Assembly (NCBI GenBank): GCA_019454985.1 | Contig: JACFNF010000008.1 | Coordinates: forward strand, 62,001 to 126,000 | Origin: Bacteroidales bacterium | GTDB taxonomy: Bacteria; Bacteroidota; Bacteroidia; Bacteroidales; F082 | Direction of reading: 5' to 3' | Length of the DNA: 64,000 nt | Shown: positions 1 to 8,195 of the stretch, one piece after another | How positions within the stretch are numbered: position 1 is the stretch's first letter | How the letters are laid out: every line of letters starts with the position of its first letter | The notes under the pieces: model-generated | The model's input: only the letters and a program-made list of their open reading frames with translations | What the model was told of the DNA's origin: nothing | Database searches by the model: none | Translations under genes and position numbers: made by a program

Positions 1-1853
1 GCAGGGCTTGGATAAATGACGAGATTTTGCACTCCGTCATCATTTTCGCCAATCAATGTTGGATTGCAAAAGCCGGGCATATTGTTGTCTAACCAGGCCA
101 GACGGGTATGAAGGAAGTTTTTCAAGGCCTGAATTTCGCCGGCATAAGAGGTGGGGATAGGTTGTGGATTGGGCCATACATAAATACCTAGAATTGGCCA
201 TTTCACAAAGTTGCGTTGTTGGCCTTCGTCGAGCACCAGGGCAAGGCTATCCACAAAATGATCGAACCATTCGTTGGTCAGATGGTTTTGCCGCAAACTT
301 TCCCAGCGACATTTCAGATGATCGGCATAAAGATCGTCTTGCAAGAGGCGTTGCCACCAGAAAGGCACCTGCCAGTAATCGCTCGAGCACGGAAACTGGT
401 AGGCCCAGCCTGTCACCACATCGCCGGCGCAATAGTTGGCGTTGCGGAAGGCGATATCGTAATCCCACACAGGCCCCATGCGAAGTTTGCCGCCACGGCT
501 GTCGCGTTCCTTATGTACAAAAGTACTCAGACGGTAACCATCCACATTTTTGCTGATTTCATTCACCAAAAAATAGTCAATAAAGGTGTTCTCAACGGCA
601 TATTTGCGCCATCCGCTGTCCGGATGATCGAAAAAGGGACCTTTAAGGGTGGATTCGAAGCTGTTGACATAGTCGCTGATATAGTTTTTCTGTTGCGGCG
701 TGATTTTGTTATACTTCGGATACTCGTATTGAAAAAATATCGTCTGGTTAAGCGGATGAACCAATGGCGGATAATTTGAAGTCCAGCCATCGCCGCCGCT
801 ACCGGTGGTTTTGTCAATCTTGAAGATATAGCCTCCGGTGAGCGCATCACCACTGTTGTCGGTTTCTTTCATCTTGGCAATGTCCACACGGTCTTTGTCG
901 CGTTTAATTTTTTCCGAAAACACATAAACTCCGCGATAATTGTTGTTGATGACAAGTTCCACATGGCGGTATCGGGTGGCATAATGGCCCATTTCCTGAA
1001 ACAACTGATAAGCCAATGTATTACGCATCAATGTTTTGTCGGTATAATTGGCGTTGAGAATCCAGTCACTTTCTTCGGGCATACCCAGCAGCGACACTTT
1101 CAGATCTTCTCCATTGGCATCCCAGGTTTCAATACCATAGCTCTTTTTAGGAAACTCCTGTGAGGTGGAGCCACGCAGCTCAAATCCGGCATAACCATCG
1201 TAGGCCGGTGTATCGGTCAGAAAGTTGCGCTGGCCGGGTCCGTTGTCAATAATTTTCATTCCGACCATAATTTTCGGATCGTCGGGGATGGTTTGCCCAT
1301 AAGTATCCACAATAACGATGGGTAGGTTGCTCGAGGTAAACTCTAATGGTGAGGTGGCATTGGGGCCAAAGGTAAGACTCCAGCCGAGCAGATTTCCTTT
1401 CTGGTTGTTGGCCACTACATCGGTCACGGCAAGTTTCCAGGTTCCGTTGCCATTCTGGCCGTTGTTGAGTTCGCCCAAGCGTTCTTCGGGCAGCCAGGTT
1501 CCACTGAAAGGAGCCCAGCCGGTGCTGATATGCTGCGTTGCATTGTCCGAAAATCGGGTGAGGCTGTAGTTGTCGCCATCGCCTCCATTGTTCAGGCTCA
1601 GCGCAATGGTTTTCCCGTCGGGCGCTACCAACGAAACCTGCAGGTCGCCCACCCGGCTGTGGGTGATGTTGAAAGCCACGGCCAACAACCCAAAACCATT
1701 GTTGAGCCCATCGGTTGGAAGGCTTGTGATGGTGAGCGGAAACATGTTGGCCTGTCCGGTTTCGGAAACCAAGCCTCCGGTACCACTGAAAATCTGTGCC
1801 TGCAAACTGAAGATGGTCATCATCAGGACAAAGGCGGCAAAAGTCTTTTTCAT
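1..1853 (-). CDS. Secreted CotH-kinase family protein with P-domain and T9SS tail (3' end cut)
   Basis: The frame is open for 617 codons from ATG at 1853 to the left edge. Residues 1-20 form a signal peptide ending LQAQ. Residues about 20-135 look like a proprotein convertase P-domain (DLQVSLVAPDGKT, NGTWKLAVTDV). From about residue 190 there is a CotH kinase domain with its usual marks: RGVYVFSEKIKRDKDRVDI and the metal-binding stretch GPVWDYDIAF. The last visible residues, ending NLVIYPSP, are the expected start of a T9SS type A sorting domain, so the protein is probably secreted through SprA (49398-56723). CotH proteins of spores phosphorylate coat proteins; the substrate of secreted Bacteroidota forms is not known to me. 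A -7 box lies at 1904-1911. The domain calls are firm; the missing C-terminus is inferred. Confidence 0.85.
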   Translation of the reverse strand, partial: MKKTFAAFVLMMTIFSLQAQIFSGTGGLVSETGQANMFPLTITSLPTDGLNNGFGLLAVAFNITHSRVGDLQVSLVAPDGKTIALSLNNGGDGDNYSLTRFSDNATQHISTGWAPFSGTWLPEERLGELNNGQNGNGTWKLAVTDVVANNQKGNLLGWSLTFGPNATSPLEFTSSNLPIVIVDTYGQTIPDDPKIMVGMKIIDNGPGQRNFLTDTPAYDGYAGFELRGSTSQEFPKKSYGIETWDANGEDLKVSLLGMPEESDWILNANYTDKTLMRNTLAYQLFQEMGHYATRYRHVELVINNNYRGVYVFSEKIKRDKDRVDIAKMKETDNSGDALTGGYIFKIDKTTGSGGDGWTSNYPPLVHPLNQTIFFQYEYPKYNKITPQQKNYISDYVNSFESTLKGPFFDHPDSGWRKYAVENTFIDYFLVNEISKNVDGYRLSTFVHKERDSRGGKLRMGPVWDYDIAFRNANYCAGDVVTGWAYQFPCSSDYWQVPFWWQRLLQDDLYADHLKCRWESLRQNHLTNEWFDHFVDSLALVLDEGQQRNFVKWPILGIYVWPNPQPIPTSYAGEIQALKNFLHTRLAWLDNNMPGFCNPTLIGENDDGVQNLVIYPSP

Positions 1854-1903
1854 CGTATTTCGTTTTATTGTGCAACCAAGTCAGCACACGTGGTTTGAGT
1901 GTC

Positions 1904-1911
1904 CAAAAATA
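1904..1911 (-). promoter_or_regulatory. -7 box TATTTTTG for CotH gene
   Basis: Exact match to the Bacteroidota -7 consensus TAnnTTTG on the minus strand, 50 bases before the ATG at 1853. No clear -33 element was seen. Confidence 0.45.
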
Positions 1912-2030
1912 CAACAATTTCAGGACGCCGGCTTTCGTCAGCCGCCTGTCACAGGCTGCGGCTTGTTGTATCGAAACCAGACAGAAGCATCCCAAAAAAG
2001 CAGAAAAACAAAATTTTTCAACGATTGTTA

Positions 2031-2038
2031 TAACTTTG
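2031..2038 (+). promoter_or_regulatory. -7 box TAACTTTG for PTPS gene
   Basis: Exact TAnnTTTG match 22 bases before the ATG at 2061; the -33 region is T-rich but has no TTG at the ideal distance. Confidence 0.5.
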
Positions 2039-2060
2039 TTGACACTAAAACACCCCAAGG

Positions 2061-2468
2061 ATGAGAGCTTCGGTTTATCGAAAAGCGCATTTCAATGCAG
2101 CCCACAGATTGTTTAACCCGCAATGGGATTCAGAAAAAAACAATGCAGTTTTCGGCTTATGCAACAACGAAAACTGGCACGGTCACAATTACGACTTAGT
2201 GGTAAAAGTGACGGGTGAAATTGACCCGATCACAGGTTTTGTGATTGACATGAAATACTTGAAAGAATTGATCAAATCGGAAGTGGAAGATCGTTTCGAC
2301 CATAAAAACCTGAATTTAGACTGTCCTGAATTTCGCAACCTAAATCCTACGGCTGAAAATATTGCCTTGGTAATCTTTGATCTTTTACGGGCAAAACTTC
2401 CGTCAAGTCTCGAATTACAAGTGAGGCTCTACGAAACCGAACGTAATTTTGTGGACTATCCGGTTTAG
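2061..2468 (+). CDS. 6-pyruvoyl-tetrahydropterin synthase / QueD family protein
   Basis: A 135-residue member of the T-fold PTPS/QueD family, which converts dihydroneopterin triphosphate to 6-pyruvoyl- or 6-carboxy-tetrahydropterin. The three zinc histidines are H15, H40 and H42, and the catalytic cysteine is C34. The motif reads CNNENWHGHNY, with five residues between Cys and HGH. As I recall it, this matches animal PTPS (CNNPNGHGHNY) rather than the shorter CxxxHGH of most QueD proteins. The later DHKNLN and LYETERN motifs also fit. It stands alone on the plus strand behind its own -7 box, with no queuosine genes nearby. Family certain; whether the product serves queuosine or another pterin is open. 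Confidence 0.88.
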   Translation: MRASVYRKAHFNAAHRLFNPQWDSEKNNAVFGLCNNENWHGHNYDLVVKVTGEIDPITGFVIDMKYLKELIKSEVEDRFDHKNLNLDCPEFRNLNPTAENIALVIFDLLRAKLPSSLELQVRLYETERNFVDYPV

Positions 2469-2522
2469 TTCTGTTGCTTTGCCGGATGACGTTTTTGATT
2501 TTTTTTCATCTGTTTTTGCTTC

Positions 2523-3203
2523 TTACTCCTCCGCCTCATCTTTTTCTTTCTTACTCCAATCCACAAAAAAGCTGCCTTTGCTCAATTTGATGGTATCTGT
2601 CTGATCAGTCTTTTTCGTATTTTCGTGATCATGCGGACCGCTATTGGCCAACATGCCGCCTCCGGCTTTAGTCATGATTTTTTTCTCGATATTTCCTCTG
2701 ATTCCCTGCCCGGTGAGCGCAGCCACATTGCGCTTTTTGTAATAAACCCCATTCAGCTCAGCTTCAAAAGTGCCTTTGACCATTTTTTCGCCCCTTTCTT
2801 CAATCACCAATGTGCCGCTGAGCGATTCGCCGTCGTGAAAGCCATAACCTAAGTTTTTGGTTTCTTCCGTATAGTCAATCAGAACCCATACCATATCTTC
2901 ATTATCCTTTGCCTTTTTTTTAGAAAGTGAAGCAAATTCCTTTTCCGAAACCACCGGATAAGTTCCGGGTTTAATCTTGTCTTTGAGAGCAAAAATCCTA
3001 ATCCAGACCTGAACGTCAGGCTTCACTTCAAATGCTGCAATGGCAAGGTATTCGTAGGCGTTGAACGGAAGCTTCAATTTTTTAGCCTCGGCTTTCCAGG
3101 CTTGTCCGTTTACTTCGCAAGAAATAAAGTTGGAGTAATCTTGTGCTTTTGTTCCTGCAAAACCGAGCATCACAAACAAAACGATCAAAATGCTGTTTCT
3201 CAT
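2523..3203 (-). CDS. Secreted protein of unknown function
   Basis: 226 residues with a signal peptide (cleavage after about residue 20, GTKAQ). The mature part begins SCEVNGQAWKA and has alternating strands and a SGTLVIEERG / VKGTFEAELNG segment. This resembles the small beta-rich lipocalin-like or DUF6252-type secreted proteins of Bacteroidota, but I cannot assign a family with certainty. The C-terminal 40 residues are charged and disordered-looking (KKTDQTDTIKLSKG, then KKEKDEAEE). No T9SS tail and no lipobox. A -7 box is at 3229-3236. Function unknown. Confidence 0.7.
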   Translation of the reverse strand: MRNSILIVLFVMLGFAGTKAQDYSNFISCEVNGQAWKAEAKKLKLPFNAYEYLAIAAFEVKPDVQVWIRIFALKDKIKPGTYPVVSEKEFASLSKKKAKDNEDMVWVLIDYTEETKNLGYGFHDGESLSGTLVIEERGEKMVKGTFEAELNGVYYKKRNVAALTGQGIRGNIEKKIMTKAGGGMLANSGPHDHENTKKTDQTDTIKLSKGSFFVDWSKKEKDEAEE

Positions 3204-3228
3204 GGCTTTTGTTTTTAATTTGGTGTAC

Positions 3229-3236
3229 CAAAATTA
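3229..3236 (-). promoter_or_regulatory. -7 box TAATTTTG for secreted protein gene
   Basis: Exact TAnnTTTG on the minus strand, 25 bases before the ATG at 3203. Confidence 0.45.
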
Positions 3237-3297
3237 CATCATTCACGAACAAACATAAAAAAATATCCCGTTTTTTATGGGGTTCGAGTGGGCAGGA

Positions 3298-3330
3298 ATA
3301 AAAAAACTGCCAGCTCTTTGAGCCGGCAGT
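3298..3330 (-). terminator. Intrinsic terminator of the secreted-protein operon
   Basis: Minus-strand stem ACTGCCgGCTC / GAGCtGGCAGT with a 3-base loop, followed by a T-run. It lies 25 bases past the stop at 3355. Confidence 0.85.
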
Positions 3331-3354
3331 CCTACGTAATTGGAAAAAATTGCA

Positions 3355-4998
3355 CTATTTGGTAGCTAATTTCGTGACCGTACGATTTTCGTAAACATAC
3401 ACATATTCACCACCATTGCTCATCATTGCCACTGCGCCTTTGCGGGCATTGAATTTCTTGTATTTGCAGGTATTGAGGTCGAATGCAGCAATATCCGATT
3501 TAGGTGTTTTCATCACTAAGATATTGCCTTTAACTTCTTCAAGAGTTGAAGTTTTGTATTTACCTGAATGGAGCAAATGACCATCGGTAGCATTGAAGGT
3601 AGAGATGCCTTTCTGACCCACTACGACGATGGTGTTGTCTTGATAAGGCAGGATGAGTGAGGCCTTGCCAACTCCACCTTTTGAAACGGGGGAAGAATAT
3701 TTTTCTTTACCTGTTTGTATATCAAGTGAATAGAGTTCTTTTCCGCTACACACAATCACATTTTCGCCAAACGAAATCATATTGGTGATGCCTTTTTTGA
3801 ATCGTTCGGATACCCAGGCCTGACTTCCGTCGGTGGTATTGAAGGCTTGTACACCGAATGGTTTTACGTTTTGGTAAACGATACCGGTTTCGGTAATGAC
3901 TTGGTCGCCACTGCGATAGGTACGTTTATACTGAACTTCGACCATACCGCCAATCTGAAGCAGCACTTTGCCGCCATACACTTCCATATTTGGAATAACC
4001 CGTGCTCCCTGGATCTCTTTGGAGGTCCAGAGAAGTTGTCCGGTATGGATATCATACTTTTTGACATATTGGCTTTTTTTGCTCGTCATGTCCAAAACAT
4101 AAAGCACATCACCATCAACGACGGGTGCGGCAACGGTGCCATAAACCCCGAATAAATGAACCTTTCCGCCAGGTTTTTTAACCACTTTATCCGGTGTATA
4201 ATCGAATGCAGCCGACCATAGTTTGGCTCCTGTTTTATAGTCATAAACCTGCATACCGTTCATGCGAAGGAACACTTTGTCATTGGCTACGTCCAGGTCA
4301 AAAAGAAATTCTTTCGAAATCACCTTGCGTTCGGCACGGCCGACATAAGTGTTTTCCCAGACGATTTCGCCATTTGTCACATTGATTTTGGCAATCTGAT
4401 TTTTAAACCCGGTAAACAGGGCTCCCAGTAAACTGGGCATGAAGTTTACCATCGTCAGAGTTTTTTCTTTTCCATCATAATGATATTCGCCGACAACACC
4501 TTTAAATTTGGAAGTACTCCAGAGTTCTTCGCCGGTTCGGGCACGGATATAAACCAATGATGTTTTCAGACTCAATGCAAAGCAGTCATCTTCGGCAATA
4601 TAGGTGACATTGTACTCGCTCACATCCTGATATTTATCAGTGGTCCAAAGCCCTTCACCTGTCCTGAGGTCAATACAGGCAATCTGGTCTTTGCCTAATT
4701 TGCGATCGAAAAGAAAGATGGTATTCGATTCCCAGAAAGGAATCAGCTCATCAATTTTACGCAACTTCGATGCAATTTGGCTGAACTTTTTGTCCCAAAC
4801 CACCTTTCCGGTTGTGTTGTCAATCACTGACATTTCTTTGTCAGAAGCGGCATAGTTGTATTTACCTTCTTCCCTATCGGTTCCGGTGTAGTGAATCTTG
4901 TGTGAAAGCCGGGTTTCCCAGACTTTTGGCATGACTTCCTGTGCGCGGAGCATCACTGAAGCCAGCATTGCAAACGTGAAAATGAAAACTTTTTTCAT
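3355..4998 (-). CDS. Secreted PQQ-like beta-propeller protein
   Basis: 547 residues, starting at ATG 4998; the frame could open at TTG 5007, but the ATG gives a normal signal peptide (MKKVFIFTFAML... LRAQ). The rest is a series of propeller blades with the PQQ/YncE-type pattern: TGKVVWDKKF, TGEGLWTTDKY, TGEELWSTSKF, NGEIVWENTY, TGAKLWSAAF, TGQLLWTSKE, DGSQAWVSERF and TGKEKYSSP. At least eight repeats are visible, so it probably folds as an eight-bladed propeller. There are no enzyme motifs, so a scaffold or binding role in the periplasm or at the surface is likely. It is the last gene of a three-gene operon, 12 bases after the preceding one, and is followed by a strong terminator. Confidence 0.8.
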   Translation of the reverse strand: MKKVFIFTFAMLASVMLRAQEVMPKVWETRLSHKIHYTGTDREEGKYNYAASDKEMSVIDNTTGKVVWDKKFSQIASKLRKIDELIPFWESNTIFLFDRKLGKDQIACIDLRTGEGLWTTDKYQDVSEYNVTYIAEDDCFALSLKTSLVYIRARTGEELWSTSKFKGVVGEYHYDGKEKTLTMVNFMPSLLGALFTGFKNQIAKINVTNGEIVWENTYVGRAERKVISKEFLFDLDVANDKVFLRMNGMQVYDYKTGAKLWSAAFDYTPDKVVKKPGGKVHLFGVYGTVAAPVVDGDVLYVLDMTSKKSQYVKKYDIHTGQLLWTSKEIQGARVIPNMEVYGGKVLLQIGGMVEVQYKRTYRSGDQVITETGIVYQNVKPFGVQAFNTTDGSQAWVSERFKKGITNMISFGENVIVCSGKELYSLDIQTGKEKYSSPVSKGGVGKASLILPYQDNTIVVVGQKGISTFNATDGHLLHSGKYKTSTLEEVKGNILVMKTPKSDIAAFDLNTCKYKKFNARKGAVAMMSNGGEYVYVYENRTVTKLATK

Positions 4999-5010
4999 AA
5001 GTAGCAATTT

Positions 5011-5382
5011 TTAGAGGTTAAAGTGATAATTGAGTTTATAGTCTTTATTTTTAGGCATTTTAAAATGGAATTTATATTTCATCAGCCTGTCCTTCAACTT
5101 GTTTTGCGAAGGAATATCGGCATTATTTTTATCGGCCACAAACACCGAAACTACTTTGCCTTTGTCGCGAAGGGTGAGTTGCATAGTATATTCGCCTTTG
5201 ATCTTATACTTTTGGATAAAAAGGTATAATTCGCCTTTGGGGGCCTGCATGGCCGAATCCAGTTCGGCAATGGCTCTTTGGATGATTTCGTTTTTCGACT
5301 CAAGGAGCGGGAGTTTTTTCTGAGCCTGAAGCCCACTGTTCAGCGAAAACAGAGCGATGATGAGTAAAATAAAGTGTCGCAT
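5011..5382 (-). CDS. Small secreted protein of unknown function
   Basis: 123 residues with a signal peptide (MRHFILLIIALFSLNSGLQA). The mature part is about 100 residues, lysine-rich, with two likely beta-strand pairs (KGEYTMQLTLRDKGKVVSVF) and no cysteine. It lies between two propeller-type secreted proteins, 15 bases after the upstream gene and 12 bases before the next, so the three are almost surely one transcript and probably act together. No family recognised. Confidence 0.7.
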   Translation of the reverse strand: MRHFILLIIALFSLNSGLQAQKKLPLLESKNEIIQRAIAELDSAMQAPKGELYLFIQKYKIKGEYTMQLTLRDKGKVVSVFVADKNNADIPSQNKLKDRLMKYKFHFKMPKNKDYKLNYHFNL

Positions 5383-5397
5383 GAGTGTATCAGTTTT

Positions 5398-6582
5398 TTA
5401 TTCGTCTTCAAGAAAGTTCCACAAAATAAATTGGTTACCCATAGCTATAAGAATCGAGCTGTTATCGGGCATGAACACAAAAGATGGCCGGGCATCGTCG
5501 AACAATTTTGTTCCATCCTGACTTTTTTCAAAAAATCTTTTTGCCAGCTCGAAACGTTTGAGCAATCGGCCGCTTTGGTAGTCGTACAGATGGATTTCCT
5601 GAAACCGGTTACCTTTCGAATTAATGGCAAAATAGGCTTTATCAGGGCTCATACGCACTTCGGGCAGGCCATAAGCCTGCGAGGTAAATCCACCCCGAAG
5701 CGCTTCTCCGTTCTCCGTATTCACCATATTGATATAAACGATCAGCTGAAGTGAGGTCTGCGCCTTGAAATAGGGTTGCTGAAAAACGAACATCAGGTTC
5801 TCATCGTCCAGATAGCGCAAGCGATAGATTAAATCGTAAAAGTTGTTGACCGTTTTAAGTCTTTTGCCACTTTCCACATCAAAAAAGCTCAGTTTCTGTT
5901 TTGATTGTGCTACAAATTTTCTGGCTTTCTTTTTCTTAAAATTGGGCTGGCCTTTCAGCTCATCAGGGCTGATGCGTTGAGCCACCGCAAGGGTTTTTCC
6001 GTCGGGACTCAGGGCTATGGCGCTGGCAGCATTCGGGACTATAAAACTCTTTACTCTTCTCAAATCCGGGAGATGCCAAAAGGTAACTTCATCACCCGCG
6101 AGGCTCACCACAAGGCTCTCATCTTCCGATACAACCACATCCTGAACCAAATCAAAACGTTTGATCAAGAGCTTACCGACAACATCTACCAACTCGAAAT
6201 CAATTTTCCGCGGTTTGTTTTCCGGCACATCATTCCACCGTTGCTCCTGAAGAATCAGGTAATTCCCTTTTGAAGAAAAATTGAGCTTGGCTCCCTGATT
6301 GCCGCTTCCGGCATCAATTTCACCAACAATCTCCCATGTGTTGACATCAATCAATCGAACAGGCTGTTTCTTCCGGGCAGCTACGGCCAGGGTTTTTCCA
6401 TCAGGCGAAATGGCAATCCCCGAATACATATTGTTCGGGCTGAGGAGCTTCAAACGGTTGTAATCCACATTTTGAGTTTGCCCCTGAGCCATTTCTACGC
6501 CCAACACAACAAAGAAACACAAGGTCAGCGCAAGAGGAGTAATGAGAGTAAAAGAATAGTGTTGTTTAGTTGTTGGTTTCAT
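5398..6582 (-). CDS. Secreted WD40-like beta-propeller protein
   Basis: 394 residues from ATG 6582; the frame can also open at GTG 6609, but the ATG gives the better signal peptide (hydrophobic LITPLALTLCFFVVLGV, then MAQGQ). The mature protein has WD40/PD40-style repeats: IAISPDGKTLAVAARKK, VVVSEDESLVVSLAGD, AIALSPDGKTLAVAQRI, and VFMPDNSSILIAMGN near the end. It is the first gene of the operon 6582 to 3355 and has a promoter at 6725-6756. No catalytic motif is visible; a binding or scaffold role is inferred. Confidence 0.75.
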   Translation of the reverse strand: MKPTTKQHYSFTLITPLALTLCFFVVLGVEMAQGQTQNVDYNRLKLLSPNNMYSGIAISPDGKTLAVAARKKQPVRLIDVNTWEIVGEIDAGSGNQGAKLNFSSKGNYLILQEQRWNDVPENKPRKIDFELVDVVGKLLIKRFDLVQDVVVSEDESLVVSLAGDEVTFWHLPDLRRVKSFIVPNAASAIALSPDGKTLAVAQRISPDELKGQPNFKKKKARKFVAQSKQKLSFFDVESGKRLKTVNNFYDLIYRLRYLDDENLMFVFQQPYFKAQTSLQLIVYINMVNTENGEALRGGFTSQAYGLPEVRMSPDKAYFAINSKGNRFQEIHLYDYQSGRLLKRFELAKRFFEKSQDGTKLFDDARPSFVFMPDNSSILIAMGNQFILWNFLEDE

Positions 6583-6724
6583 GTTTTCCCAATAAATATC
6601 ACAGAGCACCTTGCAGTGTAATTGCTACTTTCAACACGCACAGGTGATAAGAAACTGCCAGGTAACTCCGTGAAACTCTTTTTTAGCCACCCCACTGCAA
6701 AATATGTGAAAAGCAATTACGTGG

Positions 6725-6756
6725 CAAATGTACGGCCGTGCATAAAGCGGATTCAA
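6725..6756 (-). promoter_or_regulatory. Promoter of the propeller operon
   Basis: Minus-strand -7 box TACATTTG at 6725-6732 and -33 TTG at 6754-6756, 21 bases apart. The leader to the ATG at 6582 would be about 135 bases. Confidence 0.55.
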
Positions 6757-6825
6757 TACGTTAAACAACGTATTTTTTGAAGCAAATTCGTTGTAATCAC
6801 ATCACAATCATCGAAATGGATGATT

Positions 6826-7227
6826 TTAACCGAAAAGCCGGTCAATTTCAGGCGAAAGGAAAGGCCGTCCTTTGGTGTTGATGGAGGTGGCTGTCACCAT
6901 AGCCGTGATGATGGCTTTGTTGTCCGTAAGCCTGGTGATGTTTTGCCTGAAACCAAAACGCAGGGGCGAAATGCGCACCGGCTCGCAACTCACACTAAAC
7001 TGGTCGCCACTACGCAGGGGCGATAAATATTCAATTTCGATGCGCTTGACAACCAAAATGATCCCTTCGGCTGTGAGTTTTGCAAAACTTAGACCTTGTG
7101 TCAGCAAAAACTCATGACGTGCATGTTCCAGATAATGCTGATAGTTGGCATTGTTGACGATGCCCTGCATATCGCATTCGTAGTCGCGCACTTTGAGTTG
7201 TAAACTGAATGAAGAATTCGATTCCAT
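6826..7227 (-). CDS. Hotdog-fold acyl-CoA thioesterase (YbgC/FadM type)
   Basis: 133 residues, normal length for the 4-hydroxybenzoyl-CoA thioesterase family. The N-terminal active-site segment VRDYECDMQGIVNNANYQHY contains the catalytic aspartate of the family pattern D-x-x-G-(I/V)-V-N/Y-x-x-x-Y, followed by the helix with LEHARHEFL. It hydrolyses acyl-CoA or acyl-ACP thioesters in the cytoplasm; substrate unknown. It sits alone downstream of mscL, separated from it by a strong hairpin terminator. Start is the ATG that gives family-typical length. Confidence 0.85.
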   Translation of the reverse strand: MESNSSFSLQLKVRDYECDMQGIVNNANYQHYLEHARHEFLLTQGLSFAKLTAEGIILVVKRIEIEYLSPLRSGDQFSVSCEPVRISPLRFGFRQNITRLTDNKAIITAMVTATSINTKGRPFLSPEIDRLFG

Positions 7228-7253
7228 AGATAGGAATGCAAAATTGTGTAAAA

Positions 7254-7302
7254 AAAGACAGGATAGCCGTTTTTCGAAAAAGCCGGATGCTATCCTGTCT
7301 TT
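7254..7302 (-). terminator. Intrinsic terminator of mscL
   Basis: A 14-bp stem AAAGACAGGATAGC / GCTATCCTGTCTTT enclosing a second small palindrome (TTTTTCGAAAAA); T-run on the minus strand. It lies 21 bases past the mscL stop. Confidence 0.85.
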
Positions 7303-7323
7303 ATAGGAAAAGTTCGTTGGCGG

Positions 7324-7731
7324 TTATTGTTTTTTCAACAAATCCCGAATCTCGGTCAAAAGCTTTTCCTCTGCACTAGGTTCCGGTGCTGCCGGAGCCG
7401 GAGCCGGCTCTTCTTCTTTCTTTTTGAGATTATTCATCGCCTTGATCATCATGAAGATAGCAAAGGCAATGATCAAAAAATCAATCACCGTATTGATGAA
7501 AGTACCAATGTTGAGTGTAACGGCCGGTACTTCACCTACGGCCTGTTTCAGCACAATTTTGATGTTACTGAAATCAACACCACCCACTAATAGTCCGATG
7601 GGAGGCATAATCACATCCGTAACAAAAGAGGAAACAATTTTTCCGAAAGCGCCGCCGATAATGATACCCACGGCCATGTCCATCACATTGCCCCGCATGG
7701 CAAATGTCTTAAACTCAGATACAAACCCCAT
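7324..7731 (-). CDS. mscL: Large-conductance mechanosensitive channel MscL
   Basis: 135 residues, the usual length. The N-terminal amphipathic helix and first membrane segment carry the family signature ([27 protein letters not shown]), then a periplasmic loop, the second membrane helix ([18 protein letters not shown]), an acidic/alanine-proline linker ([17 protein letters not shown]) and the C-terminal helix [14 protein letters not shown]. It opens under membrane tension to release solutes on osmotic downshock. Monocistronic between two terminator-like hairpins; the one upstream (7804-7840) is in its 5' leader. Confidence 0.97.
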   Translation of the reverse strand: MGFVSEFKTFAMRGNVMDMAVGIIIGGAFGKIVSSFVTDVIMPPIGLLVGGVDFSNIKIVLKQAVGEVPAVTLNIGTFINTVIDFLIIAFAIFMMIKAMNNLKKKEEEPAPAPAAPEPSAEEKLLTEIRDLLKKQ

Positions 7732-7803
7732 AATGAATGAATTTTGTTAAACAATCACGATTAAAATAAAGGCGCAAGTTAATGCACACATTTCTTAAAG
7801 TCA

Positions 7804-7840
7804 AATAAAAAACGGACGCTTTGTGTAAAGCATCCGTTTA
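7804..7840 (-). terminator. Orphan terminator-like hairpin upstream of mscL
   Basis: Minus-strand stem AAACGGA-GCTTT / AAAGC-TCCGTTT with loop ACAC and single-base bulges, followed by a T-rich run. It lies 77 bases before the mscL ATG on the same strand, yet no minus-strand gene precedes it before the far side of tnaA. It could be an attenuator in the mscL leader or the end of an unannotated transcript. Confidence 0.5.
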
Positions 7841-7991
7841 CATAGTGAATTGAAATGTAAAACCAAAACCGGATATTAAACAGTGGAGGTTTTGTTTTGT
7901 TCACCAGAATACAATTTTTTTTGCCTTTTCTTTAAAAAAAGGTCATTTTGAAGTTCGACTGATGGATTTAACCTGAAAATCAAGACTCTTG
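7841..7991. other. Intergenic region, no gene seen
   Basis: AT-rich stretch between the mscL leader hairpin and the tnaA promoter. No open frame with coding character was found on either strand. Confidence 0.5.
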
Positions 7992-8023
7992 TTTGACATC
8001 GAAGGGTATTTTTGTTACTTTTG
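7992..8023 (+). promoter_or_regulatory. tnaA promoter
   Basis: -33 TTTG at 7992-7995 and -7 TACTTTTG at 8016-8023, exactly 20 bases apart: a full match to the Bacteroidota consensus. The start of transcription is expected near 8030, giving a leader of about 165 bases. Confidence 0.75.
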
Positions 8024-8048
8024 TTGCCTCAACAAAACAGATTCAGAA

Positions 8049-8117
8049 ATGATGACCATTCAGCCTGATAAAAAGCTGAATTTTCTCAACATCAAAGAAC
8101 GCGACAGGTTTTCCTGA
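8049..8117 (+). CDS. Possible 22-residue leader peptide upstream of tnaA
   Basis: An ATG-ATG-started frame (MMTIQPDKKLNFLNIKERDR, then FS and TGA) begins about 19 bases after the predicted tnaA start of transcription and ends 78 bases before the tnaA ATG. It takes the position that tnaC has in Enterobacteria, but it has no tryptophan codon and no TnaC-like sequence. A small hairpin (AGCTCA / TGAGCc) follows the stop. It may be a regulatory leader or chance. Confidence 0.3.
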   Translation: MMTIQPDKKLNFLNIKERDRFS

Positions 8118-8195
8118 TAGCTTGTTGTCAGCTCATTTTTTTATTGAGCCATCTGTTTTTACCGTTTTTATTCATTTTCAAAATATCAGGAAATC

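Noticed and set aside
1246..2058. 270-codon minus-strand frame covering the start of the CotH gene
   Set aside because: It is a shadow of the CotH frame: its product has no domain and an Arg/Trp/His-rich composition, while the overlapping frame from 1853 gives a clear signal peptide and P-domain.
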